In this document: one piece after another, positions 55,050-63,173 of the stretch | Numbering within the stretch: position 1 is the stretch's first letter | Layout: every line of letters starts with the position of its first letter | Source: Rhizobiales bacterium UBA3584 | Lineage (GTDB): Bacteria; Pseudomonadota; Alphaproteobacteria; Rhizobiales; Devosiaceae | Length of the DNA stretch: 64,000 nt | Reading direction: 5' to 3' | Assembly: GCA_002375765.1 (NCBI GenBank) | Contig: DFMV01000023.1 | Span: 1 to 64,000 of the forward strand | Translations under genes and position numbers: made by a program | The notes under the pieces: model-generated | Database searches by the model: none | What the model was told of the DNA's origin: nothing | The model's input: only the letters and a program-made list of their open reading frames with translations

Positions 55050-55190
55050 GGTGTGTGGGGATTCAGGTCAAGGCTGAGCGAAAATGGCACTTTTCGAGAA
55101 CCGGAACGGAGCGTACTTAAAGTACGTGAGTACCGGAAGCGCAGAAAAGTGCAATTTGCAGCCAGCCATCAACTGAATCCCCACACACCT
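55049..55190. repeat. 142-bp nested palindromic element
   Basis: Perfect 18-base outer arms (55049-55066 with 55173-55190) enclose further nested pairs: GCACTTTTC/GAAAAGTGC, CCGG/CCGG and a central GTACTT-AAGTAC. The element exactly fills the space between the convergent stop codons of the MFS and IMPase-like genes and shares the end base of each. Similar GAGAACCGGA-GCGTACTT-GTACGTGAG palindromes are, as I recall, dispersed in related genomes. Confidence 0.8.
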
Positions 55191-56002
55191 CAAACGGTAA
55201 ACACCTCGCGGCGCAGTTCGTCCCAGCTGTCCTTGCTGCCCGCCACCAGAAGCCCGCCCTCCATATGGGCGGGCTTGTAGGCCGACCCATCGAAATGGGC
55301 GACATGCGCGCCCGCCTCGGCCATCATCAGCGATCCCGCCGCGTGGTCCCATGGCGTAAGCTTGTTGTACATCATGAAATTAAGGCTGCCACCCGCACCC
55401 AACCGGTATTCGTGCCCCGCGCACCGATAGGCCGCCAGCGTGTGAACCTTGGCGAGATTGGCCAGAATTTCTGCCCGCTTGTCTTTTGCGACATAAGACG
55501 CCGAAGCGGTCCCCGCCATCTGGTCGAGCGGAACCGGATCGGCAAATTTCTGCGCCAGCATCCGCCCATCGGGAAACACCTGAAAGCAGCCGCAGCCGCG
55601 CTCGGTCATTACCCAGTCATCACCGACCGGATCGTAGATCACCCCGGCAACCACTTCACCCTTCTGCACAACTGCCGCCATGACGGCAAACAGTGGCAGT
55701 CCCGCAGCGAAATTCCACGTCCCATCCACTGGATCGACATAGATTACGGTTTCGTTCTCGAAATGGGTGTCGAGCAGTCTGGGGTTGGCTGCCACCGCCT
55801 CTTCGCCAATCACGACGGTCTGTGGCGAAGCCGCTTTGATCGCATCGGTAATGAACCGCTCGGAGGCCTCGTCAGCTTCGGTCACCAGATCATGCACGTG
55901 CGATTTGGTGCGGATCGCGCCTTCATCGAGCCGCCGGAACCGGGGCATGATTTCCTTGGCCGCTGCCTCTCGCAGGATAGCGGTCAGGCGATCGATATTC
56001 AT
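55190..56002 (-). CDS. Inositol-monophosphatase family protein
   Basis: A 270-residue magnesium-dependent phosphatase. The three metal segments are [26 protein letters not shown] and the C-terminal [19 protein letters not shown]. The family includes inositol-1-phosphatase, fructose-bisphosphatase and histidinol-phosphatase-like enzymes; the substrate cannot be told here. It starts inside the ttcA stop (ATGA overlap), so the pair is co-transcribed. Confidence 0.92.
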   Translation of the reverse strand: MNIDRLTAILREAAAKEIMPRFRRLDEGAIRTKSHVHDLVTEADEASERFITDAIKAASPQTVVIGEEAVAANPRLLDTHFENETVIYVDPVDGTWNFAAGLPLFAVMAAVVQKGEVVAGVIYDPVGDDWVMTERGCGCFQVFPDGRMLAQKFADPVPLDQMAGTASASYVAKDKRAEILANLAKVHTLAAYRCAGHEYRLGAGGSLNFMMYNKLTPWDHAAGSLMMAEAGAHVAHFDGSAYKPAHMEGGLLVAGSKDSWDELRREVFTV

Positions 56003-56850
56003 TGGGTCACCTTGGCCGCCAGCGCGGCGAAATCGAAAAGCCTCGGGTCCAGCATGTGGCTGGGATTGATATTGCCCAACGCGCGGATCATCACGTCCTT
56101 GCGGCCAGGCATCTTGCGCTCGAAATCATCGAGCATCGCCTTCATGGCGTTGCGTTGCAGCCCGTCCTGAGATCCGCACAGATCGCAGGGAATAATGGGA
56201 AATTCCAATGCCTCGGCAAATCGTGCCAGATCAGCTTCCGCGCACAGGGCCAGTGGCCGCAGCACTTCCACATCGCCCTCATCATTGAGCAGCTTGGGCG
56301 GCATGGCGGCCAGCTTGCCCCCATGGAACAGATTCATGAAGAATGTTTCGAGGATGTCTTCGCGATGATGCCCCAGTACCAGCGCCGAACACTGCTCTTC
56401 GCGCGCGATGCGATAGAGATGCCCACGCCGCAGCCGCGAGCAGAGCGAACAATAGGTCGCGCCTTCCGGCAGCTTGTCGGTAACGATCGAATAGGTGTCC
56501 TGATATTCGATCCGGTGCGCGATGCGGTTGCGCTCCAGGAATTCGGGCAGAATGTGCTTGGGAAAATTGGGTTGCCCCTGGTCGAGATTGCACGCCAGCA
56601 GTTCCACCGGCAAAAGCCCGCGCCATTTCAGATCGAGCAGCATCGCCAAAAGTCCATAGCTGTCCTTGCCGCCTGAAAGAGCCACCAGCCATTTCGTGCC
56701 CGGCCGCACCATACCATAGACGTCCAGCGTCTCCCGGACCTGCCGGATCAGGCGCTTGCGCAGCTTGTTGAACTCAACGCCCGCGGGCGCGTCCCGAAAC
56801 AGCGCAGGGCAGGATTCGTCAAAATCCGCGATCGGTTCGGCAATACTCAT
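55999..56850 (-). CDS. ttcA: tRNA 2-thiocytidine(32) synthetase
   Basis: A 283-residue ATP-pyrophosphatase-type tRNA thiolase that makes 2-thiocytidine at position 32. The PP-loop is [10 protein letters not shown], and the Fe-S cysteines are in [11 protein letters not shown] and [10 protein letters not shown]. The length fits TtcA. It overlaps the downstream IMPase-like gene by four bases. Note a TrmJ-like methyltransferase, also acting on position 32, at 60.5 kb. Confidence 0.95.
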   Translation of the reverse strand: MSIAEPIADFDESCPALFRDAPAGVEFNKLRKRLIRQVRETLDVYGMVRPGTKWLVALSGGKDSYGLLAMLLDLKWRGLLPVELLACNLDQGQPNFPKHILPEFLERNRIAHRIEYQDTYSIVTDKLPEGATYCSLCSRLRRGHLYRIAREEQCSALVLGHHREDILETFFMNLFHGGKLAAMPPKLLNDEGDVEVLRPLALCAEADLARFAEALEFPIIPCDLCGSQDGLQRNAMKAMLDDFERKMPGRKDVMIRALGNINPSHMLDPRLFDFAALAAKVTQ

Positions 56851-57255
56851 CTTGACCCTTCTCGCGCCAAAGGGAGTGTGAAACGAGGCGCATGCGTTTG
56901 ATACATGCGACCGACGCGGGGGAAAAGGGGCCGGTGCCGATTTCAGCGCAGCAGGCCGGGCGAAAGCCGCTATTGCGGCTCACCCGGCCCAGTGACGCAG
57001 AACAAGGCTGCTTTGAACCCGTTCGAACCGAAGCCGTCAGGAACCATCTGCGGTCCGGCTTGCACCTCCATATCAGGCAGGCATTGCCCTCTTCTCAACG
57101 CGTCTATACGCATTCTCCTCAAAAACCCGTCAATTGCCTTCGATCAGCCAGGATCTGACCCTCGCGCGCTCTTGCAAGCGCCGGATTCGCGGCCTTAGAT
57201 CAAGTTTCGCGGCCCGCAGCGGAATGGCGAGTCGCCGTCCCATGTGGAGCGCGCA
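56851..57255. other. Divergent intergenic region with a structured hairpin
   Basis: About 400 bases between ttcA and sbmA without a supported gene; short open frames here lack ribosome sites and homology. A two-part hairpin stands out: GGCCGGG/CCCGGCC (56954-56960 with 56983-56989) enclosing AGCCGC/GCGGCT (56965-56970 with 56975-56980) with a TATT loop. Neither strand has a T-run after it. Promoters of both genes must lie in this stretch. Confidence 0.5.
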
Positions 57256-58632
57256 ATGTTTCGATCTTTCTTCCCGGTTCCCAAGCTGTTTTTCTCCTCC
57301 CTTCTTGGCTTGATGATTCTGGCGATCATCGGCTGGTCGACGTTGGGGCCGACGCTTCAACCCTATCTCAGTCTGGACCGATTTATACTGCCGCCCCCAT
57401 GCGCGCCGACCGAGGCGGTCGCGCCGCCGGGCGTGGGCGATACCGCCCAGGCCGTGCCCGGAGCCGAACTCACTGAACCCGATCTGCCGGATTCCTCGAT
57501 AACCCAGCCCGATGCGCCCTCAGCCACCGAAGCGCGTTGCCTGCCGGAAGGGTCGTTCCTCACCGCCGAGCGGGTCTGGTTCTACCAGTACCTGCTCATT
57601 CTGGCCGTCGCGTTCTGCGTCTTCTGGTACCGTTACAAGCGCAACGAATGGTACTGGTGGTCGGTCGTCAGCACCGTGGCCATCATGCTGCTGACCTATT
57701 TCAACGTCCAGGTCGACGCCTTCATCAACAATTGGCAGGGCCGATTTTTCAACACAATGCAACAGGCGCTGACCGAACCTGGATCGGTCACGCCGGAAGT
57801 GTTTTACGGCCAGATCGCCGAAGCCTTCGTCGTCCTGATGCCCCGCATCGTCGTGGCGGTCATTGTCGCCTTCTACACCGCCCATTACGTCTTCCGCTGG
57901 CGCAAGGCGATGAACTCCTACTACATGGCCTGGTGGCCCTCGATCCGCACCACCGAAGGCGCCGCACAGCGCGTGCAGGAAGATACTATGCGCTTTGCCT
58001 CGATCACCGAGGATCTCGGCGTCGCCTTCCTCGATTCCCTGATTACGCTTGTGGTGTTCATTCCCCTGCTGTGGACGCTCTCACAAAACGTCACCTCCCT
58101 GCCCTTTATCGGCGACGTGCCGGGCAGCCTGGTCTGGGTGGCGTTGCTGTCGGCAGCTTTCGGCACCGTGCTTCTGGCCATTGTCGGTATCAAGCTGCCC
58201 GGTCTCAATTTCGAGAACCAGAAGGTCGAGGCGGCCTATCGTAAGGAACTGGTCTATGGCGAAGACCACGAGGAATACGCCCAGCCGGCGACATGGCGCG
58301 AACTGTTTGCCAATGTGCAGAAGAACTATTTCCGCCTCTACTGGCACTACACCTACTTCAATCTCGCCCGTTACGGCTATCTCAACCTGGCGGGATACAT
58401 CCCCCTGCTCGCCCTTTCGCCATCAATTCTGGCCGGCGCGCTGACGCTCGGTCTCTATCAGCAGGTGCAGCAGGCCTTCGGCCAGGTGGCCTCCTCGTTC
58501 CAGTTCCTGGCCCGCGCCTGGTCCACGGTCATTGAACTGCTCTCGGTCCACAAGCGCCTGATGCACTTCGAAAGCCACATCCCGCGAGACCAGGAACCGA
58601 TCAAGGAATCAGTCAGCGAGTACGCAAGCTAG
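57256..58632 (+). CDS. SbmA/BacA-family peptide transporter
   Basis: A 458-residue inner-membrane protein of the SbmA/BacA family, which imports proline-rich and other antimicrobial peptides and, in rhizobia, is needed for symbiosis and very-long-chain fatty acid modification. Typical segments are FNVQVDAFINNWQGRFFNTMQQAL, RWRKAMNSYYMAWW and QRVQEDTMRFA. An insert of about 50 residues rich in Pro, Ala and acid (about 45-95) is likely periplasmic. GGAG precedes the ATG at 57256. Confidence 0.94.
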   Translation: MFRSFFPVPKLFFSSLLGLMILAIIGWSTLGPTLQPYLSLDRFILPPPCAPTEAVAPPGVGDTAQAVPGAELTEPDLPDSSITQPDAPSATEARCLPEGSFLTAERVWFYQYLLILAVAFCVFWYRYKRNEWYWWSVVSTVAIMLLTYFNVQVDAFINNWQGRFFNTMQQALTEPGSVTPEVFYGQIAEAFVVLMPRIVVAVIVAFYTAHYVFRWRKAMNSYYMAWWPSIRTTEGAAQRVQEDTMRFASITEDLGVAFLDSLITLVVFIPLLWTLSQNVTSLPFIGDVPGSLVWVALLSAAFGTVLLAIVGIKLPGLNFENQKVEAAYRKELVYGEDHEEYAQPATWRELFANVQKNYFRLYWHYTYFNLARYGYLNLAGYIPLLALSPSILAGALTLGLYQQVQQAFGQVASSFQFLARAWSTVIELLSVHKRLMHFESHIPRDQEPIKESVSEYAS

Positions 58633-58634
58633 AC

Positions 58635-58666
58635 AAAAAAAGGGCCGCCCGATCGGGCGGCCCTTT
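58635..58666. terminator. Bidirectional terminator between sbmA and rpsD
   Basis: A perfect 28-base palindrome (arms 58639-58652 and 58653-58666) with an A-run at 58635-58641. It gives a strong T-run for rpsD on the minus strand and TTT for sbmA on the plus strand. Confidence 0.88.
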
Positions 58667-58688
58667 GAATTGAAACTCTGTAATTCGC

Positions 58689-59306
58689 TTAGCGCGAATA
58701 GAATTCCACAACCAGGTTCGGTTCCATCTGCACCGGATAGGGCACATCGCCCAAGGCCGGAACGCGGACAAAGGTCGCGGTCATCTTGGAGTGATCGACA
58801 TCGACGTAATCGGGCACGTCACGCTCGGCGAGCTGAACGGCTTCAAGAACGATGGTGAGCTGCTTGGAGCGCTCACGGATCGAGATCACGTCGCCCGGCT
58901 GCACATTGTAGCTCGGGATGTTGACGCGCTTGCCATTGACCTGAACGTGGCCGTGGTTGACGAACTGACGCGCAGCAAACACGGTCGGCACGAACTTGGC
59001 GCGGTAAACGATGGCATCCAGACGGCTTTCGAGAATGCCGATCAGGTTTTCGCCGGTGTCACCGCGACGACGGGCAGCTTCAGCGTAAACGCGCTTGAAG
59101 GCCTTTTCGGTGATCGAGCCGTAATAGCCCTTCAGCTTCTGCTTGGCGCGCAGCTGGATACCAAAGTCGGAAAGCTTGCTCTTGCGGCGCTGGCCGTGCT
59201 GGCCGGGGCCATAGGCGCGGGCATTGAGCGGGGACTTCGGGCGACCCCAGATATTTTCGCCGAGGCGGCGGTCGATCTTGTGCTTCTGCGAATGACGTTT
59301 TGACAT
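58689..59306 (-). CDS. rpsD: 30S ribosomal protein S4
   Basis: A 205-residue primary 16S rRNA-binding protein of the small subunit. Signature segments are [32 protein letters not shown], the S4 domain [14 protein letters not shown] and [22 protein letters not shown]. It is a single-gene unit here, away from the alpha operon, as in other alphaproteobacteria. About 200 bases upstream hold its promoter and leader; I see no clear structure to name in them. Confidence 0.98.
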   Translation of the reverse strand: MSKRHSQKHKIDRRLGENIWGRPKSPLNARAYGPGQHGQRRKSKLSDFGIQLRAKQKLKGYYGSITEKAFKRVYAEAARRRGDTGENLIGILESRLDAIVYRAKFVPTVFAARQFVNHGHVQVNGKRVNIPSYNVQPGDVISIRERSKQLTIVLEAVQLAERDVPDYVDVDHSKMTATFVRVPALGDVPYPVQMEPNLVVEFYSR

Positions 59307-59524
59307 CGCTTGTCCTTTTTAAAACCAAAGATAAAAGACAGCGCCCTCCTCTGTCCTGCCCGAAGGCAGAACCGACAGACCGTGCGAAAAACGTGGTTGC
59401 AGGCCCGGCTTCAAAGCCGAACCAGAAGCACAAACCGACGGTCCCGGGTGCTTCCCGATGGGCAAAGCCGATCAGGATGGCCGGTTTCTATGGGGCAAAG
59501 CCTGTAAAGTCAAGCGCCGCGCGA

Positions 59525-60445
59525 CTATTGCAGCGCTTGCCGCCCCTGCCTGCGCTCCCTCTGAAAAACATAAAGACCCGAGGCGAGAATGATTGCGGCA
59601 CCAACCCAGGTCCAGAAATCGGGAAAATCCCCGAAAACGAGGTAACCGATAATCGTTGCGCCGATGATCTCCAGATACTGGAACGGCGCGAGCGTGCTGG
59701 CCGACGTCCTGCGGAATGCCTCGGAAAACAAAAAGAAGGTGACCCCCGAGAACATCCCCATGAAAACAAGCTGCCCCCAGGGTCCGTCGGGATCGATTCC
59801 CTCAAGACTCACAAGATCGAAGCCACCAAAAGCCAGCAACCCGCCGCCCAAAATTGCCATGGCGACCAGCGAAAACCAGAACTGCACGGACAACCCGTCC
59901 ATCTCGCGTGACAGCTTGCGGATGACGATGGCGTTCAAGGCAAAGCCTGTCGCCGCCACCAGCGGCAACAGCGAAGCCCAACCGAATACGTCCCAACTGG
60001 GCCGAATGACGATCAGGGCGCCAACAAGGCCCACAGCCACGGCGGCGTAACGACGCCACCCGGTTTTTTCTCCGAGCAGCCAGGCAGAGAGCAGCGTGAG
60101 GATCAAAGGCTCGACAAAGAATATGGCAATCGCGGTCGCGATCGGCATTGTGACGAATGCCGCGATCAGTGACGACAGCACCACAGCAATCGTGGCCCCG
60201 CCCATGAGCAAAAGCGGCCACGGCCCCCGGGCCAGCCGACGTCGCAGCACGACAATGGCCAATCCCAGCATCAGCATCTGGAACAGAAAGCGCCAGAACG
60301 CGATTTCGAAGGGTTCCATTATGCCCGTCAGGCTCTTGGACATGGCATCGCTGATCGGCACCAGCAGCACTGCCGCGATCATGAACGGCATCCCGCTTGT
60401 CGAGTTGGCGAGTGCGTCTCGCGCCTGCGATTTGATAACAGCCAT
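59525..60445 (-). CDS. EamA-family (DMT) transporter
   Basis: A 306-residue ten-helix transporter of the drug/metabolite superfamily with two EamA domains, about residues 20-155 and 165-300. The segment WRFLFQMLMLGLAIVVLRRRL and the late FQYLEIIGATIIGYLVFGDFPDFWTWVGAAII are typical of the S-adenosylmethionine or amino-acid export-like branch. The ATG at 60445 lacks a good ribosome site; a TTG at 60478 is possible. It is the second EamA gene in the window. Confidence 0.87.
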   Translation of the reverse strand: MAVIKSQARDALANSTSGMPFMIAAVLLVPISDAMSKSLTGIMEPFEIAFWRFLFQMLMLGLAIVVLRRRLARGPWPLLLMGGATIAVVLSSLIAAFVTMPIATAIAIFFVEPLILTLLSAWLLGEKTGWRRYAAVAVGLVGALIVIRPSWDVFGWASLLPLVAATGFALNAIVIRKLSREMDGLSVQFWFSLVAMAILGGGLLAFGGFDLVSLEGIDPDGPWGQLVFMGMFSGVTFFLFSEAFRRTSASTLAPFQYLEIIGATIIGYLVFGDFPDFWTWVGAAIILASGLYVFQRERRQGRQALQ

Positions 60446-60518
60446 GAGGAGAAATCGGCCAGCAAAGGTGGGAGTCAATAAGGCGACACCCTAGTCTCGG
60501 GCACAGCCCACCGCAACC

Positions 60519-61328
60519 TCAGCCCTGTTCGGTTTCGTCCTCGCCCTTCTGCCGCGAAGGGTTGGGCCGCTCGTGCCGCCGGTCGAGTGCTGCAACGATG
60601 CCACGCAGCGTCCGCACTTCCTGCGCGTTGAAACCGCCCCGCGCAAACATGGCCCGAATATTGTTCATCATGCCGGGCCGCTTGGCCGGTGTCTTGAAAA
60701 ATCCCGCCCGGTCCAAAGCTTCGCCCAATTGCTCAGTCATCGCCGCCAGTTGCCCGCGTGGCGCCGGTTCACCTTCATCGGCCGAAAAGGGCAGTGGCTG
60801 ATCCTTGAGCGCCGCGCGCCGCCACTCATACGCCAGAACCAACACCGCCTGCGCGATATTGAGCGAGGCAAAGGCCGGCTCGACCGGCAGCGTCACGATG
60901 GCATCGGCCAGCGCAACCTCGTCATTGTTGAGCCCCCAGCGCTCGCGCCCGAACAGGATGCCCGCCCTCTGCCCGCCCCCGATGTGGGCCGAAAGCCGGT
61001 CCGCCGCTTCGTCGGGACCGATCACCGGCTTGAACATTTCCCGGTTTCGCGCCGTCGTGGCGAGAACAAGATTGAGATCGCCCATCGCCTCGGTCAGCGT
61101 TTCAAACACCTGAACCCGCTCGATCACCGGCAGCGCCTTGGCCGCAGAAGCCGTAGCCTTTTCGTTTGGCCATCCATCGCGTGGATTGACCAGCCGCAGA
61201 TCCCAGAGCCCGAAATTGGCCATGGCGCGCGCCGCTGCACCGATATTTTCGCCAAGCTGCGGCTCGACCAGAATGATCGCCGGCGTGGGCCGGAACGCAA
61301 ATTCCTTGCTGCTGTCGGTCCCCGCCAT
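60519..61328 (-). CDS. TrmJ-like tRNA 2'-O-methyltransferase (SpoU family)
   Basis: A 269-residue SPOUT methyltransferase most like TrmJ, which methylates the ribose at position 32 of tRNAs. The knot motifs are present: ILVEPQLGENIGAAARAMANFG, ILFGRERWGLNNDEV and LPVEPAFASLNIAQAVLVLAYE. Its ATG overlaps the stop of the GNAT gene (TGATG). The last 30 residues are polar and unordered. Confidence 0.92.
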   Translation of the reverse strand: MAGTDSSKEFAFRPTPAIILVEPQLGENIGAAARAMANFGLWDLRLVNPRDGWPNEKATASAAKALPVIERVQVFETLTEAMGDLNLVLATTARNREMFKPVIGPDEAADRLSAHIGGGQRAGILFGRERWGLNNDEVALADAIVTLPVEPAFASLNIAQAVLVLAYEWRRAALKDQPLPFSADEGEPAPRGQLAAMTEQLGEALDRAGFFKTPAKRPGMMNNIRAMFARGGFNAQEVRTLRGIVAALDRRHERPNPSRQKGEDETEQG

Positions 61329-61891
61329 CAGTTTGCCTTCCGCGCTGCGCGCCACTCATCTTCGAGAATGGCGTAAACGAACTCTTCGTCCCATTCGCCC
61401 TTGAATATCGCATGCTCGCGAAAATGCGCCTCGCGCCGCATGCCCAGTTTTTCCATTACTCGCCACGAGCCTGTGTTGCGCGCATCGCACCGCGCCGAAA
61501 TCCTGTGCAGGCCCACCTGCTCAAAGCCCACCGCCAGTACCGATTCCATCGCTTCTGTCGTGTAGCCCTGCCCTTGAAATGCCGGGCTCATCACATAACC
61601 GATCTGCCCCTGCCGCGCCGCGCGGTCCTCAAACATCAGCACCACATCCCCGATCAATGCCCCACTTGCCTTGAGTACAGCTGCATATTGAATGCCTTCG
61701 CTGTTCTCTCCCAGACCATCCATGGCGATCCAGCGCGGCATTAGCTCACGGACACGCTCGAGCGAACGCGGCTCCCACATGCAATAGCGCGCGACTTCGG
61801 GCAGCCCCTGATAGGCGGCCGCCGCCTCGGCATCGGAAGGCGCGAATTTGCGCAGTATCAGCCGTTCGGTTTCAATGGGAAAAAAAGTCAT
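61328..61891 (-). CDS. GNAT N-acetyltransferase (RimJ/RimL-like)
   Basis: A 187-residue acetyltransferase of the RimJ/RimL type. It begins with IETERLILRKFAPSDAEA and has the acetyl-CoA loop at SPAFQGQGYTTEAM, then HRISARCDARNTGSWRVMEKLGM and REHAIFKGEWDEEFVYAIL. The acceptor is unknown. The ATG at 61891 is where family similarity starts; the frame is open for another 127 codons upstream without similarity. It is coupled to the TrmJ-like gene. Confidence 0.9.
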   Translation of the reverse strand: MTFFPIETERLILRKFAPSDAEAAAAYQGLPEVARYCMWEPRSLERVRELMPRWIAMDGLGENSEGIQYAAVLKASGALIGDVVLMFEDRAARQGQIGYVMSPAFQGQGYTTEAMESVLAVGFEQVGLHRISARCDARNTGSWRVMEKLGMRREAHFREHAIFKGEWDEEFVYAILEDEWRAARKAN

Positions 61892-62006
61892 AAGGTCGAC
61901 GCTCGTTTGCCCTGCGGTCAGTAATGCCTGCCGACGGCGATGGCAACAATTGCGCTGGCCAGGATTTACGCTGGCAATGTGCGCAGCCTCGTGCCAGCTT
62001 TCACCC

Positions 62007-62438
62007 ATGCCAATGCTCAGTCTCGATGAAACCGCCAGTTGCGCCTGTGGTGCCGTGAGCCTCCGGATCAAGGGGCCGGTTCTCTCGATGCTGGTCTGTT
62101 CCTGCCTCGACTGCCGAAAATCGACCGGCACCGGCCATTCTGCCGTGGTCCTGATGTCCACCGATTCTGTTGCTGCCTCGGGCAAGATGAAGGGACATAC
62201 CCGCACGGCCGCTTCAGGGGCCGAGATAACCCGCAACTTCTGCCCGAAATGCGGGACGCCCCTGTTCGCCAAAACCGCCCGCGCGCCGCTTTTGACCCTG
62301 CTTCCGGTCGGACTATTCGATCAACCCGATTGGTTTTCGCCCCGACAGGCCATCTTCTCGCGCACCCATCTCGATTGGGACACCCTCGACGAGGCGCTTC
62401 CCCGATACGATACCTACCGCGACAATGGAGGATTTTGA
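62007..62438 (+). CDS. GFA-family protein, tandem copy 1
   Basis: A 143-residue member of the GFA (CENP-V/Mss4-like) family. Zinc cysteines lie in SCACGAV, CSCLDCRKSTGTGHS and FCPKCGTPLF. The C-terminal part (DQPDWFSPRQAIFSRTHLDW) is typical of the family. Start choices are ATG 62007 and 62013. Its stop overlaps the next GFA gene (TGATG), suggesting duplication and co-transcription. Confidence 0.88.
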   Translation: MPMLSLDETASCACGAVSLRIKGPVLSMLVCSCLDCRKSTGTGHSAVVLMSTDSVAASGKMKGHTRTAASGAEITRNFCPKCGTPLFAKTARAPLLTLLPVGLFDQPDWFSPRQAIFSRTHLDWDTLDEALPRYDTYRDNGGF

Positions 62439-62836
62439 TGTTTGCAACCGGCCGCTGCCTCTGCGGAGCCATCAGCTTTTCGGTCGCCGAACCGCCAATC
62501 CGCATGGCCCAGTGCCATTGCGAGGATTGCCGGCGGCTGACCGGCACCGGGCACATCGTTCAGGCCTTCTTCAAGACCGACGATGTGACCATCAGCGGAC
62601 AACCGGCAGTTTTCGAGAACGTTGCCGATAGTGGCAGCGAACGCCGCCGCTCCTTTTGCCCATCCTGTGGCTCGACCCTGTTTTCCGAACGCAACACCGC
62701 GCCCGGCATCATCGGCATTGCCGTCGGCGCCTTCGACAATTCCGACTGGTTCAGCCCCGGCATGGTCTTTTACACGCATCAGCGCCCTCACTGGGACCCC
62801 GAAGTGCCCGGCGTACAGGCCCACGAAAGAATGTAG
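62438..62836 (+). CDS. GFA-family protein, tandem copy 2
   Basis: A 132-residue paralogue of the preceding gene, with cysteines in GRCLCGAI, CHCEDCRRLTGTGH and FCPSCGSTLF and a similar C-terminus (DNSDWFSPGMVFYTHQRPHW). A GGAGGA site lies inside the end of copy 1. The two copies share gene order and length but are well diverged in sequence, so the duplication is old. The next gene begins directly after its stop. Confidence 0.9.
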   Translation: MFATGRCLCGAISFSVAEPPIRMAQCHCEDCRRLTGTGHIVQAFFKTDDVTISGQPAVFENVADSGSERRRSFCPSCGSTLFSERNTAPGIIGIAVGAFDNSDWFSPGMVFYTHQRPHWDPEVPGVQAHERM

Positions 62837-63172
62837 ATGAGCCAGGCCGCCGACGATCTTTCCGACCGCATTCGTGAACGCCTCGCCCCTATTCCGGGAG
62901 TCGCCGAACAAAAGATGTTCGGTGGACGTGCGTTCATGCTCGATGGCAATATGATCTGCGGCATCATGAAGGATGGCGGTTTGCTCGCCCGCGTCGGCAA
63001 GGACGGCTACGACGCCGCCCTCGCTCTTCCCGGCTGCCAGCCCATGACCATGGGCGCCAAGACCATGTCGGGCTTTGTCGTCGTCGATGGCGATGTGCTC
63101 GACACCGAAGAGGGGTTGGCCCAATGGGTCGATCGTTGCCTGGCCTTCGCCGCCACTCTGCCGCCGAAATAG
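62837..63172 (+). CDS. TfoX/Sxy N-terminal domain protein
   Basis: A 111-residue protein with the TfoX N-terminal domain alone: AEQKMFGGRAFMLDGNMICGI and PMTMGAKTMSGFVVVD are typical. In gamma-proteobacteria Sxy/TfoX promotes competence, but single-domain alphaproteobacterial forms are of unknown role. The ATG follows the GFA stop codon without a gap. It converges on fabF with a one-base gap. Confidence 0.9.
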   Translation: MSQAADDLSDRIRERLAPIPGVAEQKMFGGRAFMLDGNMICGIMKDGGLLARVGKDGYDAALALPGCQPMTMGAKTMSGFVVVDGDVLDTEEGLAQWVDRCLAFAATLPPK

Positions 63173-63173
63173 T

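Noticed and set aside
56892..57198. Short open frames between ttcA and sbmA
   Set aside because: They overlap one another in different frames, have low-complexity basic composition and no ribosome site.
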